This document shows, piece by piece, positions 8,545 to 18,001 of a DNA stretch of 64,000 bases. A program made the position numbers and the translations under genes. Positions within the stretch are counted from its first letter, which is position 1; every line of letters begins with the position of its first letter. This DNA comes from Pseudanabaena yagii GIHE-NHR1 (GTDB lineage Bacteria; Cyanobacteriota; Cyanobacteriia; Pseudanabaenales; Pseudanabaenaceae), in assembly GCF_012863495.1 (NCBI RefSeq), contig NZ_JAAVJL010000001.1:1116001-1180000 (forward strand), in the 5' to 3' direction. The notes beneath the pieces are model-generated. The model was given only the letters and a program-made list of their open reading frames with translations. It had not been told where the DNA came from and did not search any database.

Positions 8545-9180
8545 TTAAGGATGAACCTGACCTAAAATTGCACCGAGGCGATCGTAGTCGTCTTTAAGTA
8601 AAATGCTGAGCTTTCGTCCTGCTTGGACTAACCAATTGCGATCGCATTTACGCACCTGATAGACATTGCGTAAGACTGCGGCGATTAGTTCATCGACAGG
8701 AGCATTGGTCATTTGGACTAATGTTCTCAAAAAATTTAACTCTTCCGTGAAGTTCTCAATTTCCTCTTCTTCACAAGCATAAACAGCTTGATGGATTTGT
8801 GGTGGTTGTGAGGGAAGATGCTGATAGACATTACCAACAGTACTAAAACCGAGTAGTACAACTTTAATTTCCGAACGGAGCATGGCAAAAATTTGCGGTT
8901 GCTGTTCGCGTAACTCTTGGAGGCTCAGACCTAAAGCCACTGCTCGATGCACAGAATCAATCGGTGCAGTCGTTGCATGATAAACCACCCCATAGGCGAC
9001 GATATCGCTATTTTCATCCTGTTGGGATTTCACCCAACTGCCGAAAGCAGGCATCACAGGAAAATCTAAATTATCAGGCTCAAGGCACTGCGCGAGAAAT
9101 TCTGTGGTGGAAGTTACCACAACCTCTGCAAGGTGTTTAGGATGGCGATCGCGACTAGACTGTGGTAAAGGTAAAAGCAT
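8545..9180 (-). CDS. HAS-barrel domain protein
   Basis: This cytoplasmic protein of about 211 residues is conserved in cyanobacteria. The N-terminal half (MLLPLPQ, HLAEVVVTSTTEFLAQCLEP, FGSWVK) matches HAS-barrel proteins, a beta-barrel also found at the N-terminus of HerA-type ATPases; here there is no ATPase domain. The C-terminal half is helical (FLRTLVQMTNAPVDELIAAV) and ends LLKDDYDRLGAILGQVHP. The open frame reaches a TTG at 9192, but the ATG at 9180 fits the family opening. The YbjN-like gene 8 bp upstream is probably co-transcribed. The molecular role is unknown. Confidence 0.8.
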   Translation of the reverse strand: MLLPLPQSSRDRHPKHLAEVVVTSTTEFLAQCLEPDNLDFPVMPAFGSWVKSQQDENSDIVAYGVVYHATTAPIDSVHRAVALGLSLQELREQQPQIFAMLRSEIKVVLLGFSTVGNVYQHLPSQPPQIHQAVYACEEEEIENFTEELNFLRTLVQMTNAPVDELIAAVLRNVYQVRKCDRNWLVQAGRKLSILLKDDYDRLGAILGQVHP

Positions 9181-9188
9181 GAAATCCC

Positions 9189-9638
9189 TCAAATATCAAA
9201 TAGAGAATCGGCTGCCCTTCTACCACCCCAACGCTTCACAATCAGATCATCATAGCGATCGGCACTTTCTAAAACCTCAGTCAGCGCGAGCTTAAACTCA
9301 TTTTGTTGACAAGATGCACCGAGCAAAGTCACATGAAATCTAACATCCCCATCCTCTGGCATACTAAAGCCCCCAAAACAGAATACATCATTCTGTTTGA
9401 GCAAATAGAGCATCAGATCATCACTCACTTCCACTTCCGTTGCGACATATGCCCAAATATAAATAATCGATTCTGTTTCATAAAAAGGTCGAATTTCTAC
9501 CAGAACCGTTGCGGAGCCAAACTGTAAGCTAAAAATAGGATTGTGGGCGACGGGATGGGATATGCGATCACAAAGCTCTGGTAGCCAATCAGCTACTTTT
9601 TGATAACAATTTTTTTGTGCCTCTGTCTGAAAATTCAC
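9189..9638 (-). CDS. YbjN-like domain protein (copy 1)
   Basis: This 149-residue protein has the alpha-beta pattern of YbjN/type-III-secretion-chaperone-like domains: helix, five-stranded sheet (FGSATVLVEIRPF, IIYIWAYVATE), helix (LMLYLLKQNDVFCFGGFSM), GDVRFHVTLLGASC, then a last long helix (LALTEVLESADRYDDLIV). It shares order and motifs with the next gene (9824-10267), so the two are tandem paralogues. It ends 8 bp before the HAS-barrel gene. The function of the family in cyanobacteria is not established; a chaperone-like role is only suggested by the fold. Confidence 0.75.
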   Translation of the reverse strand: MNFQTEAQKNCYQKVADWLPELCDRISHPVAHNPIFSLQFGSATVLVEIRPFYETESIIYIWAYVATEVEVSDDLMLYLLKQNDVFCFGGFSMPEDGDVRFHVTLLGASCQQNEFKLALTEVLESADRYDDLIVKRWGGRRAADSLFDI

Positions 9639-9704
9639 GCTTCAAATTTACCATTGATCAAAACCACTAAAAGTTTAACCCAATCTCAGAAGTTTTCAAG
9701 ACTT

Positions 9705-9737
9705 GAGAGGTATACTCCCTTTGTGAGCATACCTCTC
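9705..9737. terminator. Imperfect hairpin between the YbjN-like paralogues
   Basis: GAGAGGTAT at 9705-9713 pairs with ATACCTCTC at 9729-9737, with further partial pairing inside. It is related in sequence to the 8425-8466 hairpin. Confidence 0.45.
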
Positions 9738-9786
9738 TTAATAATTATTTATAGCAATGAAAGTTTTGCTTAGGACATAAAACCCA

Positions 9787-9825
9787 AATAAATGAAGGCG
9801 ACGCTTCGCGTCGCCTTCATTTATT
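9787..9825. terminator. Perfect 18-bp hairpin at the end of the second YbjN-like gene
   Basis: Arms 9787-9804 and 9808-9825 pair perfectly around a TTC loop. The stop codon of the YbjN-like gene (9824-9826) lies in the stem. Confidence 0.7.
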
Positions 9826-10267
9826 AAAGGCTGCGATCTAAAGAGCGCTCACCACCCCAAGTTGCGACGATCGCATCATCATACTGATCAGCAGTTTCTA
9901 GGACTGAAGATACTAAAGTTTGTAATTCTTGGCGATCGCAGGTCGAGCCAACTAAAGTTGTGTGAAAGCGAATATCCCCATCATCATCAATACTAAATAC
10001 CCCAAACTGAAGTTCCGAATTTTTTTTAAGTAAAAATCGCATTAAGTCCTGTGTAATCTCCGCCCCCGTAACCACATATGACCAAGTGGAAATAATTGCT
10101 TCAGAACTTCCCCAAGGCAAAACCTCAACTGTCGCTGTTGCGGAACCTAGTGGCAAAACAAATACAGGCATGTCGTATGGAGGTGAATAGACATTGTCAT
10201 ATAAGTCCTTCAACCAAGGTTGAATCTTCTCATAGCAAGCCTTTTGTACAGGTGTCTCAAATTTCAT
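9824..10267 (-). CDS. YbjN-like domain protein (copy 2)
   Basis: This 147-residue protein is a paralogue of the gene at 9189-9638. It shares the opening FETPVQKACYEKIQPWLKDL, the FGSATVLVE-like strand (LGSATATVEVLPWG), LMRFLLKKNSELQFGVFSID, GDIRFHTTLVGSTC, and ETADQYDDAIVATWGGER. The match runs the whole length with no large gaps. A hairpin separates the two, so they may be separately expressed. Function is not known; gene duplication is directly visible. Confidence 0.75.
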   Translation of the reverse strand: MKFETPVQKACYEKIQPWLKDLYDNVYSPPYDMPVFVLPLGSATATVEVLPWGSSEAIISTWSYVVTGAEITQDLMRFLLKKNSELQFGVFSIDDDGDIRFHTTLVGSTCDRQELQTLVSSVLETADQYDDAIVATWGGERSLDRSL

Positions 10268-10514
10268 GTATTACCTCCATCCTTCAACTGTTCAATCTAA
10301 ATCCCATTTATCCTACATATTTATGGTTTTCGCCTTGTCTATGCCAATCTAAGGCTTACAACGAGGAAATCGCCAAGATTTCCTATGCTAGTAATTGGTT
10401 ACGCATAAATTTATATTTTTTATCTTTACTTAAAGATTGTGTTATTAAAAAGGAATCTATGCAGTATTCTGTGTTACGCGATCGCATCTTTGAGGCGTGC
10501 GAAGCACGACAATC

Positions 10515-11843
10515 TTATTGAGAGCTATTCGGATCAAAACTTGAGCCATCAAAAAAGACTTCTACTCCCCTTGAGGTGGATATGGGAATATTCGTATCAG
10601 GAACGCCGATCGCTTTCGCTGCATTTTTCCATAGATCCTCGCGATTAACCGCATCAATAGTTTCTTTGATCTCAAAATTGTCGGGTAGTAATTGCCATCT
10701 TCTATATTCATTTAAGAACCATAGATCATGACTCTTATAGGGATAAGAAACGGAGATACCATCATTTGACCAATACTTAATGGCGAGTGGATTAGGAGAG
10801 TTTTTAGAACTATTTGCTCTTAGTATTCCCTTAGTCTGCTGTGGACTATTTTTAAAAAGCTGAGAGAACATTTTTAGAGGTTCCGTAATCAAATTAGCTC
10901 CATTACTAAAGCTCAATGCTATTAATGTATTTAGTTCTCTCTCATTCGCAGGATTATCGCACCAGATCTGAGCTTCCATAATTCCTTGAAGTAAGGCTTG
11001 CGTGGCAATGGGATATTTATCCACCCAATCGGCACGCATTGCCAAGCATTCCCCCGGATGATTGCGCCAAATCTCCCCAGTAGCGATCGCAGGATAGGTT
11101 AAGTTCGCTTCCAGTAGTTTCAACATATGCCAGCTATCGAGACATAGCAAATCGGCTCTACTCCGCTTAATCTGATTACTCATCTCAGCAAAGGGAATTG
11201 CTAGCACATCAATATTGAGCTTTGGAACAACGTTCATTGATGCGAGCCAATAACGTAACCAGAGATCGTAATTAGTTCCGAGTTCGGCGATCGCGCAATT
11301 CATGGGACTACCAAATAACTTCGCCACATCCTGCCAAGGCGAAAAGGGAGCGCGTTGTATTTGAATGCCAAAGGGTTTTAGTCTTTTAGAAACAACGATA
11401 TATCCGCCATGGGTATGCAGGCGCATCAGCATATACATGGCAGTTTTGCGCTTGTTAGGATTAATTCCCTCATTCATCATCTCAGGCAAAGGACTATAGA
11501 AATGTCCACCATCAATGCCATCGCTGTTTGTTCCTAGTTCCGTACCAATTTCGGTGCGATCGCTAATATCTGCCCATGACTGAAAGGGAACTAACTCCAC
11601 ATCGGTCATGCCATATTTCGCAAATAGCTTTTTATGTTGCGCGACTAGTAAAGGGGCAACTTCAAACGAGGGAATTATGCCTAGACGCACCGATTGAATT
11701 TCAGGATTATCGGAAATATTTGTAATCGGCGTTGGTTGTAATAAATCATTTGCCAAGGGTTTAGATGTACAGTTATTCAGTAAGACTGTACTGGCGGCAA
11801 TCCCAAAGGTGGCAATAAATTTCCGTCGAGAAAGTGGATTCAT
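10515..11843 (-). CDS. NrtA/CmpA-like ABC transporter substrate-binding lipoprotein
   Basis: The 442-residue protein has the length of NrtA/CmpA-type nitrate- or bicarbonate-binding proteins. Its N-terminus (SRRKFIATFGIAASTVLLNNC) joins a twin-arginine-like motif to a lipobox, so it is probably an anchored periplasmic lipoprotein. Family segments are VRLGIIPSFEVAPLLVAQHK, WLRYWLASMNVVP and MRADWVDKYPIATQALLQGI followed by MEAQIWCD. No permease or ATPase gene is adjacent, so it is an orphan binding protein. The ligand could be nitrate, nitrite, bicarbonate or another small anion; the sequence alone does not decide. Confidence 0.8.
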   Translation of the reverse strand: MNPLSRRKFIATFGIAASTVLLNNCTSKPLANDLLQPTPITNISDNPEIQSVRLGIIPSFEVAPLLVAQHKKLFAKYGMTDVELVPFQSWADISDRTEIGTELGTNSDGIDGGHFYSPLPEMMNEGINPNKRKTAMYMLMRLHTHGGYIVVSKRLKPFGIQIQRAPFSPWQDVAKLFGSPMNCAIAELGTNYDLWLRYWLASMNVVPKLNIDVLAIPFAEMSNQIKRSRADLLCLDSWHMLKLLEANLTYPAIATGEIWRNHPGECLAMRADWVDKYPIATQALLQGIMEAQIWCDNPANERELNTLIALSFSNGANLITEPLKMFSQLFKNSPQQTKGILRANSSKNSPNPLAIKYWSNDGISVSYPYKSHDLWFLNEYRRWQLLPDNFEIKETIDAVNREDLWKNAAKAIGVPDTNIPISTSRGVEVFFDGSSFDPNSSQ

Positions 11844-11859
11844 AGGACTAAATCCATAG

Positions 11860-11910
11860 CCTCATATTTTGAGAAAAGATAGCAAAGCCATCTTTTCTCA
11901 AAATATGAGG
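11860..11910. terminator. Perfect 21-bp hairpin after wecB
   Basis: Arms 11860-11880 and 11890-11910 are perfectly complementary around a 9-nt loop, 6 bp downstream of the wecB stop and just upstream of the NrtA-like start. Confidence 0.7.
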
Positions 11911-11916
11911 GATTGT

Positions 11917-13026
11917 TTAAGCTAAAAACTCATGAACTATATCTAGGATACGCTGACTCGATTTGCCATCGCCAAAGGGATTAGCAATATTTGCCATCTG
12001 TTCATAGGCATTGCGATCGCCTAATAATTTAGAAGCTGCTGCCACGATCTCTTGAGTGTCCGTACCCACCAGCTTACTCGTCCCTGCGGCAACTGCCTCT
12101 GGACGCTCAGTCGTAGTACGCAAGACCAAAACAGGTTTACCAAGGCTAGGAGCTTCCTCTTGCAAGCCACCTGAATCGCTCATGATCAAATAGCAGTGCT
12201 GCATTGCGCCGACCAATTGCTCATAGTCCAATGGCTCCACTAAGAAAATGCGTGGATGATTGCCTAGTTTAGCGATTAACGGCTCCCGTACCACAGGATT
12301 CATATGCATAGGCAGAACTAAAGCCACATCAGGAAATTCTGCCAAAATCAGCAACCATGCTTGAATGATTTGCTCTAGAGGCTGTCCCCAATTTTCACGA
12401 CGATGGACAGTGGCAAGAATCACCCGATGGGATGACCAGTCTAAACCTTTGATCTCACACTTTGGCGATCGCCCTGACACGTACAACAACGCATCAATAA
12501 CTGTATTACCCGTATGATGAATTCCTTCTTTTACTCCTGAAGTTTGGAGATTTGCCACGGAAGCAGTCGTAGGTGCAAAATGCAGTTGAGCTATCTGAGA
12601 AACTAGGCGACGATTGGCTTCTTCAGGAAATGGATTAAAGAGATTATCGGTGCGGAGTCCCGCTTCCACATGCCCAATCGGAATTTGTTGATAAAAAGCC
12701 GCCAGAGCCGCCGCAAAAGCAGTGGTCGTATCCCCTTGGACTAAGACAATATTGGGTTGAATCTCTTTATATAAATTCTCTAAACCAATTAAGCTATTGC
12801 AGGTAATCTCAGTGAGGGTTTGCTTCGGACGCATGATTCCCAAATCATAATCTGCCTTGAGGTCAAACAATTGCATCACCTGCTCCACCATTTCCCGATG
12901 CTGCCCAGTTAACACAACTGAAGTTTGGAATTGAGGATTATTTCTAAATAAATGGATGACAGGTGCAAGCTTAATTGCTTCTGGACGAGTGCCCAAAGTG
13001 ACGCAGACATGAAATTGAGGTTGCAA
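11917..13026 (-). CDS. wecB: UDP-N-acetylglucosamine 2-epimerase (non-hydrolysing)
   Basis: The 369-residue enzyme interconverts UDP-GlcNAc and UDP-ManNAc for surface polysaccharide synthesis. Family motifs appear in order: LGTRPEAIKLAPVI at the N-terminus, LTGQHREMV, VQGDTTTAFAAALAAFY, GHVEAGLRTDNLFNPFPEE, ATVHRRENWG, and SDSGGLQEEAPSLGKPVLVL, followed by TTERPEAV. The conserved Asp, Glu and His residues of the family are present. Length is normal. It lies 24 bp downstream of the hypothetical gene at 13051, so the two may form an operon. Confidence 0.96.
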   Translation of the reverse strand: MQPQFHVCVTLGTRPEAIKLAPVIHLFRNNPQFQTSVVLTGQHREMVEQVMQLFDLKADYDLGIMRPKQTLTEITCNSLIGLENLYKEIQPNIVLVQGDTTTAFAAALAAFYQQIPIGHVEAGLRTDNLFNPFPEEANRRLVSQIAQLHFAPTTASVANLQTSGVKEGIHHTGNTVIDALLYVSGRSPKCEIKGLDWSSHRVILATVHRRENWGQPLEQIIQAWLLILAEFPDVALVLPMHMNPVVREPLIAKLGNHPRIFLVEPLDYEQLVGAMQHCYLIMSDSGGLQEEAPSLGKPVLVLRTTTERPEAVAAGTSKLVGTDTQEIVAAASKLLGDRNAYEQMANIANPFGDGKSSQRILDIVHEFLA

Positions 13027-13050
13027 AATAATCTCCCTTGAAAATCGCTA

Positions 13051-13911
13051 TCATACAATAGTGTGAGTTTCAATGGATGCGGCTTTGGGAGCTTTACCAC
13101 CACCAAAAACACCATGAATTCCCCGCAAAGTCAGGATAATAACTCCACAAATCAAAACGTATTGGATGAGTTGAATTGCAAAACTGGGTGTAGTGAATAT
13201 GGTCGTTAAGGTACGAGGATTGAAGGTAAATTTGGGAGACTGAAAATCGCTAATTCCTTCATCTGTAGGGCTACTATCAGGAATTGCAGGGACATCAGCT
13301 AAAAAGAATGGTTCTGCTTCTGGAAAGGGTTGCTTATATTCCGATTCAGAACTGAAATTTTGCCTCGTAGGAATATTTGGTAAGGATACAGGATGACTCA
13401 CTTCACCAAATATTTCATCTAGATCCGTCTCAGAAGTTGACGATATCTTTTCACTAGAGCGATCGCGCTGTTCGTCATTACGCATAGACTTGGGGGGAAA
13501 GATTGGTAAAGGAGGTATTCTAGGTCTTTCTTGGGATGCAGCCCCTCCGCCATTTTGAGGAATATCGGTGATGTCAGTAATATCAGTATCGTCATCTAAC
13601 AAAGAAATTTCTTCTGTCCATGCTGGCGCATCAAATCCTGCCTGCTGCCAAGAAATGGTGATTTTAGAGATGGTTTGAACTTCAAGGGTACGAAACCATT
13701 TTTTCAGCATTCTCACTAGTACTTGGCGCTTGGGAACGCGCACTTCATCATCTAGCGATCGCAGATCCGATTCGATTAGCACTTCCAAGCGATCGCCTTC
13801 ACGCTCGACATTGGCGAGCATTCCCTGTGACTTCAGCAAACGGTTCATTAATGCTGTGATTGCACTAACATTGCCTTGCTTAGCTTGTTCGATCATCGGA
13901 TTTTGTGCCAT
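13051..13911 (-). CDS. Hypothetical membrane-anchored protein
   Basis: This 286-residue cyanobacterial-type protein is not recognised by function. The first 120 residues look structured (NVSAITALMNRLLKSQGMLA, then LEVLIESDLRSLDDEVRVPK). The middle 130 residues are low-complexity, acidic and Pro/Ser-rich. A single hydrophobic helix (IQLIQYVLICGVIILTLRGI) lies close to the C-terminus, so the protein is probably tail-anchored with a large cytoplasmic part. It ends 24 bp before wecB. No catalytic motif is visible. Confidence 0.7.
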   Translation of the reverse strand: MAQNPMIEQAKQGNVSAITALMNRLLKSQGMLANVEREGDRLEVLIESDLRSLDDEVRVPKRQVLVRMLKKWFRTLEVQTISKITISWQQAGFDAPAWTEEISLLDDDTDITDITDIPQNGGGAASQERPRIPPLPIFPPKSMRNDEQRDRSSEKISSTSETDLDEIFGEVSHPVSLPNIPTRQNFSSESEYKQPFPEAEPFFLADVPAIPDSSPTDEGISDFQSPKFTFNPRTLTTIFTTPSFAIQLIQYVLICGVIILTLRGIHGVFGGGKAPKAASIETHTIV

Positions 13912-14209
13912 GAGAGCAACCTCAGATGCTTACCCAATAAAATTGCTGTTTAACTACGCCAAATGTATCAGATTTATGTAATTCAATACCGTCCATATAG
14001 CATAGAAAATAAATAAATAAATAATATAAAATTTTAATGTTAATTTTATACAATAAAATTTAGGTTTAGATCATCTCTTGCAGTAGTTTATAAATTAGTG
14101 GGTATGCTTATACCGTGCCTACAGCTTTAGAGAAAAGTAATTACACAAAGCGCAAGATAGCTTTTCTCAATTTTGGCTATTTATTCATCTCTATAAAATT
14201 GGTTAATCT
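13912..14209. other. Divergent AT-rich intergenic region
   Basis: This 298-bp gap separates two divergent genes. It holds a short AAAT tetranucleotide run near 14008-14027 and AT-rich inverted repeats near 14030-14065. Promoters for both flanking genes must lie here, but I see no site I can name. Confidence 0.4.
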
Positions 14210-15091
14210 ATGAAAACACTACTTAAAAGTCTATCTCTTGGCGCTTTCTCTCTAGCAAGTTTAATTGCACTAGCTCCCGCATCCGTATCTGCGGCATCTA
14301 TAACAGGAGTAGTCATCGGTGGCACTGCTGCTAATGATTTTTATGTTTATGATGTCAATGCTAGTAACCAAACTGTACGGATACCATCGCCTAACCTATC
14401 AGATGTTCAAAGAGTTTTAGACGGTAATGCTAGCAATCCTACTGGTAATGTCGAGTTAGCTGCAAGTAGTGAACAAAGCACCTTTGACTTTACCAAAAAC
14501 ACAACTTTACAAGGAACAATTGGTAGCAAAAGCCTAATTCTAAGCAGCCTCACCCTGTCAGACTGGAATTCCAGCTATTTAGGTACAACCTTAGGGCAAT
14601 ATTGGTTTAATCAGGCTCTAACCAGCAACGGTTTAGGTGCTCTTGTTGGCACAGCTACTGCTACCTCAGTTTTTAATTCGTTTGTGAGTAATGGTGGTTT
14701 CCAAAGATTTAGTGATCCTAATATTTCTTATGTGAATCAGGATGATACCACTGGCTTAATTAGTATTGGTTTAGCGGGACATTACAATGCAACTCCACTA
14801 CTTTTTCCGATTGTCCCCCCTACTCTCCAGCCTCTATTATCAGGCAAAACCATACAGGCTAGTGAGTTAGTCAAATATAGCTATGACGGACAGACTGGCT
14901 ATCTGTTTAACTTCAAGGCAACCCCATCTGGTCTAGTTGCTGCTGATGACGGGGTTTCCCATACTGGTAACTATGAATTGATACTACAAGGCGCTAGACC
15001 TGTCCCTGTGCCCCCAGCCTTGATTGGGATTGCCTTTGCTGGTGCTATAGGCGCAAGTATACTCAAGCGTCGAGAAGCTAACAAACTCTAA
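14210..15091 (+). CDS. Secreted protein with PEP-CTERM-type sorting tail
   Basis: The 293-residue protein starts with a signal peptide (basic MKTLLKS, then a hydrophobic run ending ASVSAAS). The body is Ser/Thr/Asn-rich with beta character. The C-terminus reads VPVPPALIGIAFAGAIGASI and then KRRE, the short Pro motif, hydrophobic helix and basic cluster of PEP-CTERM-type sorting signals. It would be exported, cut by an exosortase-type enzyme, and released or attached to extracellular matrix. No exosortase gene is in the window. Body function is unknown. Confidence 0.8.
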   Translation: MKTLLKSLSLGAFSLASLIALAPASVSAASITGVVIGGTAANDFYVYDVNASNQTVRIPSPNLSDVQRVLDGNASNPTGNVELAASSEQSTFDFTKNTTLQGTIGSKSLILSSLTLSDWNSSYLGTTLGQYWFNQALTSNGLGALVGTATATSVFNSFVSNGGFQRFSDPNISYVNQDDTTGLISIGLAGHYNATPLLFPIVPPTLQPLLSGKTIQASELVKYSYDGQTGYLFNFKATPSGLVAADDGVSHTGNYELILQGARPVPVPPALIGIAFAGAIGASILKRREANKL

Positions 15092-15132
15092 TCAAGAAAA
15101 AGCGGTTCGTATAACGAACCGCTTTTTCTTGA

Positions 15133-15134
<2 letters not shown>
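15090..15134. terminator. Perfect 20-bp bidirectional hairpin
   Basis: Arms 15090-15109 and 15115-15134 pair perfectly around TATAA between two convergent genes. The stem overlaps the stop codons of both the PEP-CTERM-type gene and por, and is A-rich on one side and T-rich on the other, as expected for a terminator working in both directions. Confidence 0.8.
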
Positions 15135-16116
<982 letters not shown>

Positions 16117-16317
16117 TTATTAACTTTGCTTAGAATTTTACAGCGATTTGGACTCATGTGAAACTCAAGACTTTTTACCGAAACTGTTACTTGCTAAAGC
16201 TTTGAGAATATAGCGTTTCCCATTCTAGTGAAGCGTATGGTTGTTACCCCATATTCGCCTATCAAGGAAAGTGTGTAAAGTCTAGAAACTAGATGTGTAG
16301 AAGATCCTCAAAGAGGA

Positions 16318-17438
16318 TATACCTTGACAGGGGGTAGACTTTATTTTTCATAAGAGTAAAGATGGAAGAAACGTTAACTTTTCTCCAAGATGCTCCGAAT
16401 AACATTTACCAAGGAAGAAATAGATGCGCTGCATTACGAAAGATTCCATCATCCGCATCCACGAGTGCAGAGAAAAATGGAAGCACTATACCTAAAAAGC
16501 CAGAAATACGCGCACAAGGAAATTACACAACTGCTAAGAATCAGTGAACCGACACTGTTGAACTATTTACGAGATTATAAAGAAGGTGGGATAAGCAAAC
16601 TGAAAGAACTGACCTTTAATCGCCCCCAGAGTGAACTAAAACAGCATCAAGAAAGTTTAGAGATATATTTTCGAGAACATCCACCTAAAACGCTGGCTCA
16701 TGCAGCAGCAAAAATTACTGAGTTGACAGGGATTGTCCGTAGTCGAGAACAGGTGCGTCATTTCCTGAAATCGATGGGAATGAGTTGTCGTCGAGTGGGG
16801 CTAATACCTGCAAAGGCTGACCCAGCAGCACAAGAGGAATTTCTTAAAAAAAACTAGAACCGCGCTTAGAGGAAGCTAAATCTGGACAAAGAGCCGTTTT
16901 CTTTGTTGATGCTGCTCACTTTGTCCTTGGAGCCTATTTAGGCTTTTTGTGGTGTTTTGAACGCTTGTTTCTTAAATCTGGGTCGGGAAGGCAGCGTTTT
17001 AATGTCCTCGGTGCACTTAATGCTGTTACTCATGAGTTGATTACTGTGACTAATGATTCTTACATCAATGCTCAAAGTGTTTGTGACTTACTCCACAAAC
17101 TTGCGGCTTTGGGTTTGACTATACCCATTACTCTTGTCTTGGATAATGCTCGTTATCAAAAGTGTGTTTTAGTTTTTGAGTTGGCTCAGTCATTAAATAT
17201 CGAGCTTCTTTATTTGACTACTTACTCTCCAAACTTAAACTTGATTGAGCGTCTTTGGAAATTTGTGAAGAAACAGTGTCTCTACTCCGTCTATTACCCT
17301 GATTTTGATTCTTTCAAGTTTGCTATTGCTTCTTGCCTTGAGAATTCCCGCACTACTCATAAAGCAGCTTTGGATTCTTTATTGACTTTGCGCTTTCAGT
17401 CTTTTGATAATGTTAAGTCTATTCCCTGTTAAGGTATA
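16318..17438 (+). mobile_element. IS630-family insertion sequence
   Basis: The element is bounded by imperfect inverted repeats: TATACCTTGACAGGGGGTAG at 16318 and, on the complement, TATACCTTAACAGGGAATAG at 17438. Both ends begin with TA, the target dinucleotide duplicated by IS630-type elements. It holds one transposase in two frames. It lies between por and a restriction-modification gene remnant. Confidence 0.85.
16390..17432 (+). CDS. IS630-family transposase, two overlapping frames
   Basis: The first frame (16390-16857) has helix-turn-helix segments (KYAHKEITQLLRISEPTLLN) and ends right after an A8 run at 16846-16853. The second frame (open through 17432) is the DDE catalytic domain: FFVDAAHFVLG (first D), ITLVLDNARYQKC (second D), and YSPNLNLIERLWKFVKKQ (E). 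A -1 slip on the A8 run joins them as FLKKKLEPRLEEAKS. Programmed frameshifting on such runs is known in IS630 relatives, so this copy could be active; a simple inactivating indel is the alternative. Confidence 0.8.
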
Positions 17439-17447
17439 GCAAAGCAA

Positions 17448-17972
17448 TTGAGGGCAGGTTTCAAATCACGAATCGGCATAGTCCATTACACCTACGTCGT
17501 CCTTCACCATCTCGCCTACCGCACCAAATACGAATTTAACCTCAAACGCGAATTTCCTAGACTTCCCTTTTACGAAGACTTCCATCAATGGGCATCATGG
17601 GGAAAAGCTCTAATGGACTTATATCTCAACTACGAAACCATAGAACTAAACGGACTACAACGAATCGAAATTGCCATCAAAGACAACCCCAAAGCCAACC
17701 TCAAAGGCGATAAAACTAACGATGTGAAAAGCATTGATGATAATACCCCGTTAACAGGTGTACCAGCGATCGCATGGGAATACAAACTCGGCAACCGTTC
17801 CGCCCTTGAATGGATACTCGATCAATACAAAGAAAAGAAACCAAAAGATCCCACCATTGCCAAACTTTTCAATACCTACAAATTTGCTGACTACAAAGAA
17901 CAAGTAATTGATTTACTACAAAGAGTTTGCACCGTCAGCGTTAAGACAATGGAAATTATTCAACTTATGTGA
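17448..17972 (+). pseudogene. C-terminal remnant of a type ISP restriction-modification enzyme
   Basis: This open frame of up to 174 residues matches only the C-terminal end of large single-chain type ISP restriction-modification proteins: HYTYVVLHHLAYRTKYEFNL, KREFPRLPFYEDFHQWASWG, GVPAIAWEYKLGNRSALEWI, and DPTIAKLFNTYKFADYKEQV. The usual protein exceeds 1000 residues with helicase and methylase domains; none of that is present. The fragment begins right after the IS630 end, and nothing on the other side of the IS resembles the missing part. It is a degraded defence gene, not a functional enzyme. Confidence 0.8.
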
Positions 17973-18001
17973 GCTTCCAAAATATGAAAATTATAATCGA
18001 G

